The position numbers and the translations under genes were made by a program. Below the pieces are notes generated by a model. That model saw only the letters and a program-made list of their open reading frames with translations. It made no database searches and was not told where the DNA came from. A DNA stretch of 46,439 nucleotides from Nemertoderma westbladi (taxonomy: Eukaryota > Xenacoelomorpha > Nemertodermatida > Nemertodermatidae). Where the stretch lies: the NCBI GenBank assembly GCA_032718475.1, contig JAUCBJ010007931.1:1-46439 (forward strand), in the 5' to 3' direction. Shown here one piece after another: positions 39,806-46,439 of the stretch (positions are counted from its first letter, which is position 1; every line of letters starts with the position of its first letter).

Positions 39806-40576
39806 TTAATTCTTCTTTTTACCAACCCTTTTATTCCTGGTACCAGTACCAGTCGATTTCGGCATGTGGGAACTGCAGTAAAAAGTTTCAGTCTCTGCAC
39901 TAGTTTCAGTCATTGAATAAAACCCAGTGCACTTCACATGCACCCAATAACGGCAACTGCGGTTCTCACAGCCAACCCATGGGCTGTCGAATTGGCGATC
40001 CTCTGGCGAGTTGTGTAGTCGTCCACACAATCTACAACGATTCTTTGTCAAAAGCCCTCGACTTACCATAGTTATAGATCGCTTTGATGGGGATGGAATT
40101 ATACCTGTAGGACGCTTTTGCGATGATGGTGGGGTTGGGGTAGGTGGAGTCTCGTTGGTCTCAAGGGACGCAAAGCCTCCTAATTTTAACTTCGAAAACA
40201 TATCCTCAAACCCTGAATCATTGCTAATGAAACCCTTTATATTTCCTCTGTTATTCGTCAGGAACAACGCCCCTTCTCCAGTGACACTTGCCCATTTCGA
40301 TACCAATTTTGAGATAGTACCCCCAGTCCTTGTCCGAAATTGAGATAGAGCTGGCCCCTCTCTCTTAGAAGTGGGCCGCTGTCCTCGGGTGTGGTGGGTG
40401 GTGTGACCGATGTTCCTTCTTTTCGAACCCACTACCCTCTCATCTGTAGTTGACATTATAAGTCTCCTCTTAATCTTTTTCTCTAAGTTCCTCTTCTTCT
40501 CCCCCTCAGCCGCTGCCATATCTCCTACCCCCCTCACTATCTCTCTTATAAAATATACTTTTTCAAAAGTATCCAT
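39806..40576 (-). CDS. PHD-finger protein of the two-gene element, 256 codons
   Basis: Uninterrupted minus-strand frame. Residues 1-60 are basic and charged (EKKRNLEKKIKRRL). The middle is Ser/Thr/Pro-rich (ETPPTPTPPSSQKRPTG). The C-terminal zinc finger (about residues 183-240) has CRLCGRLH, WVGCENRSCRYWVHVKC and FYCSSH: C-x2-C, C-x4-C, H-x2-C, C-x2-H, a PHD-type pattern with a terminal His. A basic tail (RNKRVGKKKN) may act as a nuclear localisation signal. PHD fingers commonly read histone H3 tails, so a chromatin-targeting role beside the large protein is plausible but inferred. It ends 33 bases from the large gene's stop, tail to tail, and both genes lie within the same inverted ends. Confidence 0.75.
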   Translation of the reverse strand: MDTFEKVYFIREIVRGVGDMAAAEGEKKRNLEKKIKRRLIMSTTDERVVGSKRRNIGHTTHHTRGQRPTSKREGPALSQFRTRTGGTISKLVSKWASVTGEGALFLTNNRGNIKGFISNDSGFEDMFSKLKLGGFASLETNETPPTPTPPSSQKRPTGIIPSPSKRSITMVSRGLLTKNRCRLCGRLHNSPEDRQFDSPWVGCENRSCRYWVHVKCTGFYSMTETSAETETFYCSSHMPKSTGTGTRNKRVGKKKN

Positions 40577-40732
40577 TCTTTTACTACACTGCTACAGTAG
40601 GCCTAGTGCAGGACGCTACAACTACAGTAAAACAATAGGTAATACAGTAACAAGTTTTATATTATTATTATTATTAACGGTACCAGGAGTATGCTGGTAT
40701 GCAAAACCAAAACTATCCACTGTCTGACTGTT

Positions 40733-41130
40733 GCCAAATATGGCTTACTACAACAAATAATATGGCCAAAAAAACTTATTGAAATAGGAATTAAAAGAAC
40801 TGAAATTGCCATATATGGCTCTAAATTTAGGGAGAAACAATACATATTTGGCTGTATTGTAGTAGGCTGATGCCTAATTATGCAATGCTTTTTAACTGTA
40901 TCCATCTTATAAACATGAAGGTGAAATTTTTGCCTTGTAAGGCAAAAAGACTTAGAGTCATATAGGGGATGGATTCCATATTACTACAGTATGCGCTAAA
41001 GCTTTGTATAGTGCGCCCATTAAGAATTAAATTTACAGTAGTGGACAGCCAAATATGGCAATGTTTTATAGCCGTATTTGGCAATTTTTCAATCAATTAT
41101 AATGCAGTATATGGCTGTTGTCCCTAACTG
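40733..41130. repeat. Right subterminal repeat cluster of the two-gene element
   Basis: GCCAAATATGGC (40733-40744), TATGGCCAAA (40761), GCCATATATGGC (40808-40819), ATTTGGC (40846), GCCAAATATGGC (41048-41059), GCCGTATTTGGC (41071-41082) and TATATGGC (about 41108). Several are perfect 12-bp palindromes, suggesting a dimeric binding protein. Confidence 0.8.
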
Positions 41131-41371
41131 ATTGTAGACAGGTAGATGAGCCGGGTGCCGGTATTGGCCTTTTTTTCCACTTAACATGTCTAGACTTAGG
41201 CCTATGTCTGTATGTCTGAAGATTCCCCCTGCTTTTTGTTTACAGGTTTACCAGTTCGGATTTTCAGCTTTTTGCAGTCAATTTAAAAACTGTTCAGCTA
41301 GGCGTACTGGCAGACCGGTCCGGTATATCCCTACTACCAGTCTTCTGCACACTCACACTACCATCTGACCG

Positions 41372-43173
41372 TAGGCCTACCGTGTACCGACATATTATTC
41401 GGCCTTAAATACACTAAACATTTCATTTACAGATTGATATACTTTTTTTCTTATTTGGCTTAATATTCTTCTGTATTCTTCTGCTAATTTGTCATTATTA
41501 TTAGTATTACCGTACTTTTCAATTATTTGCATTACTGCGATTATAAGATTATGGTCAAGAAAATTCATTGCAGCCATTGTGGGGGGAAGGTTGGTCCACC
41601 CAACCATCGGAGGCCAACCTGTCCCCTCAGGAACATTCCAGAGGATGTTCCTCTACAGCCTCCTCCTGCTCCGCCAACCCCTACTGCTCCTCTACTAGTG
41701 CCAGTACCGGTGCGATCTCGGTCGTTTGCCGAGGTCGTGCGACTTCCGGTACTGGTACGACCAATCATTCTCCGTGCTGCTGCCCTTCTAATAACCACCC
41801 AACCTCTCGTAACCGACTGCTCTACTCTACCCACCGCTCCTCTGCAGCCCTCTTCTGCTGCTCTTCTAATCCCTCTAGGAATTTGACTCGTCTCTTCTCC
41901 GCCGATTTCCCAATCTGCCCTCCACCACCGTCTCATAGCCCTCCCGCCAACGCTTCACTCCTCCTACCTTTGGACCCCTCCGCAACATTGCTCCTCAACC
42001 AGTACGTCCACAGTTTGTTATCCCTATACCTGCCCCTCGTCGCCATTTTATATCCCCTCCCCAACTGGCTCCTCTTCAATGTTTTGTCTCCCCACCCCAA
42101 CCCGTCCCCCGTTTCATCTCCTCTCCCTAACCTGCCCCCCGTTTCATCCCATCTCCCCAACCTGCCCACCGTTTTATCTCCCATCCCCAACCTGCCCCCC
42201 CCCCCCCCCCCCCGTTTCATATCCTCTCCCCAACCTGCCCCCCTTTTAATCTCCCCGCAATCCTCCCCCACCCCTATGTCACCTGATTTTACCCCCCCCA
42301 GTTTCCCCGATGATGACCACCCCACCACCGTCACCATTCATTACTGTCTCTCGCCGACGTCCCCTTCCTCAACTTTCTCCCCCCGCTTCTCCTTTCTCCC
42401 CAACCGCAGTTAATGTTTCTCCCGGTTCCCGCTTCTCTCCAATTGCTCCTCATCCATCTACTTCTTCACCTACTTCTTCACCGCTCCCCAAAGACCCCCA
42501 CCACCACCACCACCCGCCCTAAGAAGACCCCTCGCCCTACTACACCAACTGCTACCACCACCACCCGCCCTAAGAATACCCCTCTCCCTACTACACCAAC
42601 CGCTACCACCGCCACCCGCCCTAAGAAGACCCCTCGCCCTACTATACCAACCGCTACCACCACCATCCACCCTAAGAAGACCCCTCGCCCTACTACACCA
42701 ACCGCTACCACCACCACCCGCCCTAGGAAGACTACTCGCCCTACTACACCCACCACTACCTCACCTACCATCTATGACTCTGCAACTCCTTCACCGACCT
42801 TCCAACTCTCTCAGCTATCATTCTCCTCCTCTCCTTCTACCTCGTGCTGCTCCGCCGGGGAGCCTCTCTATCTCCGTCGGCAGCGGCGCGCAAAGCGTCT
42901 TCATTCGGCCATGGGCGACGCCCATACAAGTAGTTAGTTTATTACTTTTATTTATAGTTTATCAATATTCTAGTAAATGAATTCTTAATTAGTAAATTAG
43001 TAAATTAGTAAATTCTTAATTATTTGTGGTAGGAGAATTATTGAGGTGTTTGTTATTTGATAAATACAATGTATTATTATTTTATTGAACGTCATGTTTT
43101 TATATATTTATTTTTGTATAATTAATAATTGTTCTATCATTATATCTGAAATATATTACATTAATATAATGTA
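41372..43173 (+). mobile_element. Zinc-knuckle/Pro-Thr repeat family, copy A
   Basis: About 1.8 kb, co-linear with 44795-46439: starts near GTACCGACATATTATTCGGCC and ends in an AT-rich 3' region (ATATATTACATTAATATAATG) also shared with copy C. It contains a degraded coding region (41551-42937). A 19-base C run lies at 42195-42213. No terminal inverted repeats and no poly(A) tail were seen; a 5'-truncated relative argues for retroposition. Confidence 0.8.
41551..42937 (+). pseudogene. CCHC zinc-knuckle, proline/threonine-rich protein (copy A)
   Basis: ATG 41551: MVKKIHCSHCGGKVGPPNH then RRPTCP, a C-x2-C-x9-H-x4-C knuckle as in nucleic-acid-binding gag proteins. Next come a proline stretch (PPPAPPTPTAPLLV) and RSFAEVV. 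Frame changes follow within a long Pro/Ser/Thr region (PPVSSPLPNLPPVSSHLPN, TTTRPKKTPRPTTPTAT), then the conserved tail GEPLYLRRQRRAKRLHSAMG and DAHTSS. Several frame changes are needed, so it is degraded. Comparison with copies B and C shows the tail is conserved as protein. Confidence 0.6.
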
Positions 43174-43184
43174 TATATAATTAA

Positions 43185-44790
43185 TTGCTTTAATAATAAA
43201 AGATTCATTTTTAAACTCTACATCAACTAGAAAACTATCTGCAATTTTCTTCTTACCAATGCAGTCATGTATTTGTTGAAACAATGTTTTGAACTTAGTT
43301 TGAAACATTATGAGAGGATGCATGTTACAAAGAATGGTTTTCGGAATGTAAGAGACATTTAATTCTTCACTGACCTTTTCAATTACATCTAGATTATGTA
43401 TTGTGCTATCCGTCGTTACAAAGGAGATTCGCTTTAATATGCCCTGTTCAGAATATCTATGCCCTACTGCTGCTGAAAGTATCCTTAGTGTCATAATTTC
43501 TAATTCTTTTAAGCTATCCCTGGTTTCTGTCACAATACTACAAGTTGGCAAAGCCCTCTGTATTCCATTAAGTGTGAGGGGCTGCACAATATATTTGCCC
43601 ACACCACTCATTGCTGATCCATCATTTGAATATACAATAGTAGGAGCACTATCTGGCTGCATGATCTCCTCAACAATTGCGCATAGTGCCATGGCTTCCA
43701 CATAAGGTTCATTAACTCTGACAATTTTCGAGGAAGGCAAAGTATTGATATCATAGGAGGGTTCTGAGTTGCTAAACACTTTCAATGGCCCATACGTTTT
43801 TCTCCCAAAGAGTTTATTAGCTACTAGAAAAATGGATACTTCAAGTTGTGTTTGCGACATATGTAGCTCAGATTTGAGTCTATGCATAAGCATATAAATT
43901 TCTGGCTTAACTGCTCGCTCACTAATCCTTATATGTCTATAGATATGAGACAGTGGATCATCTTGATGTGAGATGGACTCCACAAAGTTGTATTGTAGCT
44001 TCTTGTCTGCTGGCTCTGTATAACAATAGTCTGGATCATGAAGCTCAATACCTGAAATTTCACCTGAGATCTCATCAATTCTTTCTAAAGATGCACTGTC
44101 ACCTTGGGACTTCATTAATGACTTAGCAAGACTCTCTTGATGTTTCAACTTCTGCTTATTTGATAGGCGATCTACATTGATTATCATAAAAATCTGGTCA
44201 TCTTTGGACCTTTTAACTGCCCATAATGCTTCTTGAGACTTCCTTCGAGAAAAATCACTGCAGTAAATATTAAAAAGTAAACATGTCTTATTCTTCATTA
44301 TTTCTTGTTTTTCCCAATATGTAGCTTCCCGTTTCTTCTTTGGGTACTGCCTCAAATATGTAAATTCGTTGAAAAGAGCAGTGACTTTTTCGGTAATTGC
44401 TAGTAGTGTTTCTGTATATACATTACAGAAAATCCAATGTAAAGATAGATCAACAGCACATTGATGATAGGGGGATCCACCCACTCCACTGGCGTCTGAT
44501 TTTAATTTCAATAGGTAAGACATAACTTCTTGGTTTGTTGGTAGACGACCATTTGGAAGACTTTCACTGTCGTGAAATATCCTACAGTTCTCACATTCAG
44601 TATTCTCAGGAGACCAGGCAATGTTAAACACATGTTCCTTACTTACACATTATGAAATTAGACATTCTCTTCTTTGGTGTCTTTCGACGATCTTCAAGAG
44701 CTTCATTGCCGATAATTATTAAGTCCTGCTTCTGGAATACAGATGATCTTGTAATTAAAGTATTTATCTCCTGCTGTGGAATGTAGGCTT
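43185..44790 (-). pseudogene. Unclassified element protein fragment, possible RNase H-like transposase
   Basis: Minus-strand frame 44631-43156 (opening at a GTG, so the real start is upstream). Upstream, after one frame change, another 40 codons (RSSVFQKQDLIIIGNEALED, RRKTPKKRM) reach 44790. Notable blocks are ECENCRIFHDSES (Cys pair), HQCAVDLSLHWIFCNVYTE, IVYSNDGSAMSGVGKYIVQP, ALPTCSIVTETRDSLKELEI, RISFVTTDSTIHNLDVIEKV and TILCNMHPLIMFQTKFKTLF. Asp in SNDGS and TTDST, and a CN-H-PLIMF box, suggest an RNase H-like core, as in uncharacterised invertebrate element proteins. The C-terminus is cut at the 3' end of copy A, and the N-terminus at the 5' end of copy B. Confidence 0.5.
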
Positions 44791-44794
44791 ATAC

Positions 44795-46439
44795 CGCGTA
44801 CCGACATATTATTCGGCCTCAAATACAGTAAACATTTCATTTACAGATTGATACACTTGTTTTCTTATTTGGCTTAATATTCTTCTGTATTCTTCTGCTA
44901 TTTTGCCATTATTATTAGTATTACCATACTTTTCGATTATTTGCATTACTGCGATTATAAGATTATGGTCAAGCAAATTCGTTGCAGCCGTTGTGGGGGG
45001 AAGGTTGGTCCGCCCAACCATCGGAGGCCAACCTGTCCCCTCAGGAACATTCCAGAGGATGCTCCTCTACAGCCTCCTCCTGCTCCACCAACCCCTACTG
45101 CTCCTCTAGTAGTGCCGGTACTGGTGCAATCTCGGTCGTTTGCCGAGGTTGTGTGACTTCCGGTACCAGTACAACCAACCATTCTCTGTGCTGCTGCCCC
45201 TCTAATAACCACCCAACCTCTCATAACCAACTGCTCCACTCCACCCACCGCTCCTCTGCAGCCCTCTTCTGCTGCTCTTCTAATCCCTCTAGGAATTTGA
45301 CTCGTCTCTTCTCCGCCGATTTCCCAATCTGCCCTCCACCACCGTCTCATAGCCCCCGCCAACGCTTCACTCCTCCAACCGTTAGACCCCTCCGCAACAT
45401 TGCTCCTCAACCAGTACGTCCACAGTTTGTTATCCCTATACCTGCCCCTCATCGCCGTTTTATATCCCCTCCCCAACTGGCTCCTCGTCAACGTTTTGTC
45501 TCCCCTCCCCAACCTGCCCCCCGTTTCATCTCCTCACCCCAACCTGCCCCCCGTTTCATCCCATCTTCCCAACCTGCCCACCGTTTTATTTCTTATCCCC
45601 AACCTGCCCCCCGTTTCATATCCTCTCCCCAACCTGCCCCCCTTTTAATCTCCTCTCCCCAACCATCCCCACAATGTCGATTTATCTCCCCGCAATCCTC
45701 CCCCACCCCTATGTCATCTGATTGTACCCCCCCAGTTTCCCCGATGATGACCACCCCACTGCCATCACCATTCATTACTGTCTCTCGCCGACGTCCCCTT
45801 CCTCAACTTTCTCCCCCCGCTTCTCCTTTCTCCCCAACCGCAGTTAATGTTTCTCCTGGTTCCCGCTTCTCTCCAATTGCTCCTCGTCCATCTACTTCTC
45901 CACCTACTTCCCGCTCCCCAAAGACCCCCACCACCACCACCACCCGCCCTAAGAAGACCCCTCGCCCTACTACACCAACCGCTACCACCACCACCCGCCC
46001 TTAGAAGACCCCTTGCCCTACTACACCAACCGCTACCACCACCACCCGCCCTAGGAAGACCACTCGCCCTACTACGCCCACCGTTACCTCATCTACCATC
46101 TATGACTCTGCAACTCCTTCACCGACCTTCCAACTCTCTCAGCTATCGTTCTCCTCCTCTCCTTCTACCTCGCGCCGTCGTTCCGCCTGGGAGCCTCTCT
46201 ATCTCCGTCGGCAGCAGCGCGTGAAGCGTCTTCATTCGGCCATTGGCGACGCCCATACAAGTGGTTAGTTTATTACTTTTATTTCTTTTATTAATATTCT
46301 AGTATATGAAGTAGCTTAATTATTTGTGGTAGGAGAATTATTGAGGTGTTTGTTATTTGATAAATACAATGTATTATTATTTTATTGAACGTCATGTTTA
46401 TATATATTTATTTTTGTATAATTACTGACACATTATACA
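44795..46439 (+). mobile_element. Zinc-knuckle/Pro-Thr repeat family, copy B (runs off the window)
   Basis: Direct repeat of copy A, roughly 90 percent alike by eye, from GTACCGACATATTATTCGGCC onward. The 3' region diverges from copy A after TTTTTGTATAATTA near 46424, so the very end may differ or be cut by the window. Confidence 0.8.
44965..46268 (+). pseudogene. CCHC zinc-knuckle, proline/threonine-rich protein (copy B)
   Basis: MVKQIRCSRCGGKVGPPNH knuckle at 44965, then RSFAEVV followed directly by a TGA (45154-45156). In another frame the proline-rich middle is well preserved: repeats of PQPAPRFISSPQ (45480-45660), then SPFITVSRRRPLPQLSPPAS and TTRPKKTPRPTTPTATTTTR (stop TAG about 46002). 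The tail AWEPLYLRRQQRVKRLHSAI and GDAHTSG follows in a third frame. The repeated PAPRFIS unit is clearer here than in copy A, so this copy is closer to the original protein. Confidence 0.6.

Larger units (their letters stand above)
35342..41130. mobile_element. Two-gene terminal-inverted-repeat DNA transposon, 5789 bp, unassigned superfamily
   Basis: Left end CAGTTAGGGACAACAGCC at 35342, right end GGCTGTTGTCCCTAACTG at 41130, exact complements over about 23 bp. ATTGT flanks both sides (35337-35341 and 41131-41135). Inside each end lie repeated GCCAWATATGGC-type words, likely transposase-binding sites. Two genes converge: a large protein on plus (36136-39772) and a PHD-finger protein on minus (40576-39806), with stops 33 bases apart. 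The large gene is disrupted by a minisatellite, so this copy is probably not autonomous now. The 5-bp duplication and convergent pair do not match any superfamily whose transposase I can recognise here. Confidence 0.75.

Noticed and set aside
35342-41130. ProtoRAG/Transib element (5-bp duplication, convergent genes, PHD finger)
   Set aside because: Ends start CAGTTAGGG rather than the CACTATG-like heptamer, and no RAG1-like core blocks are visible in the large protein. Kept only as an architectural comparison.
42470-42771. Gly/Val- and Arg/Gly-rich minus-strand frames
   Set aside because: They are complements of the Thr/Pro codon repeats in copy A.
44809-45021. Minus-strand 70-codon frame (also at 41395-41607) with helical composition
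   Set aside because: It lies opposite the 5' region of copies A and B and differs between copies by many amino-acid changes; it may be antisense noise. Not called, but a conservation test across more copies would settle it.
41372-46439. Copies A and B as LTRs of one retrotransposon
   Set aside because: They contain a long protein-coding region, lack TG...CA ends, the DNA between has no primer site or polymerase, and a 5'-truncated solo copy (26.15 kb) does not fit LTR behaviour.

Overview
The window is animal nuclear DNA, AT-rich, and almost entirely built of transposable elements. GT-AG introns inside element genes, several eukaryote-only transposon superfamilies (hAT, P, Merlin, piggyBac, Helitron, CACTA-like, APE-type and RTE-type LINEs), a tRNA-derived SINE head and many mini- and microsatellites show this. 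Frequent TAGGCCTA and ACCGGTACC words and the mix of families suggest a marine invertebrate, but the phylum cannot be fixed from sequence alone. No complete host gene can be asserted. The best host-like pieces are a CCHC zinc-knuckle exon (29694-29943), a broken PWWP-domain gene (13916-14510, minus) and a broken zinc-ribbon gene (22413 down to 21793, minus).

Layout. 1-4.4 kb: a Harbinger-like MITE, then a frameshifted piggyBac transposase that runs into a Helitron helicase fragment, which ends in a 33-bp coding minisatellite. 4.9-7.5 kb: a frameshifted, 5'-truncated LINE on the minus strand. 9.8-11.3 kb: a non-autonomous piggyBac-type element with decayed internal ~163-bp repeats. 12.4-13.0 kb: 5' part of an LTR retrotransposon (primer site plus gag-like frame). 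13.8-14.5 kb: PWWP pseudogene. 15.25-21.79 kb: a hAT transposon with an 8-bp target duplication, containing a 1.5-kb Merlin element (9-bp duplication), a 427-bp tandem duplication that copies the Merlin right end, and a 1.8-kb TTAA-flanked element. This hAT sits inside the minus-strand zinc-ribbon frame. 22.9-25.3 kb: CACTA-like transposase remnant. 27.4-29.25 kb: RTE-type LINE. 31.2-34.9 kb: a P element with ~73-bp terminal inverted repeats and an uninterrupted 885-codon THAP transposase frame. 35.34-41.13 kb: a 5.8-kb terminal-inverted-repeat element with two convergent genes, one large protein interrupted by a 1.27-kb minisatellite and one small PHD-finger protein. 41.4-46.4 kb: two direct copies of a zinc-knuckle, proline/threonine-rich repeat family (a third, 5'-truncated copy lies at 26.15-26.54 kb) flanking a minus-strand fragment of an unclassified element protein.

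Two observations stand out. First, the Merlin transposase gene is followed, 38 bases after its stop, by three tandem copies of the replication-dependent histone mRNA 3' stem-loop, two of them perfect, all inside the Merlin terminal repeats. This suggests S-phase, non-polyadenylated expression of a transposase. Second, the 35.3-41.1 kb element has a coherent architecture (24-bp inverted ends, 5-bp duplication, many GCCAWATATGGC-like subterminal sites, convergent large-protein and PHD genes) that I cannot match to a named superfamily. A recurring theme is tandem amplification of element coding DNA: 24-bp, 33-bp, 53-bp, 129-bp and 427-bp units are all expansions within transposon or gene fragments.
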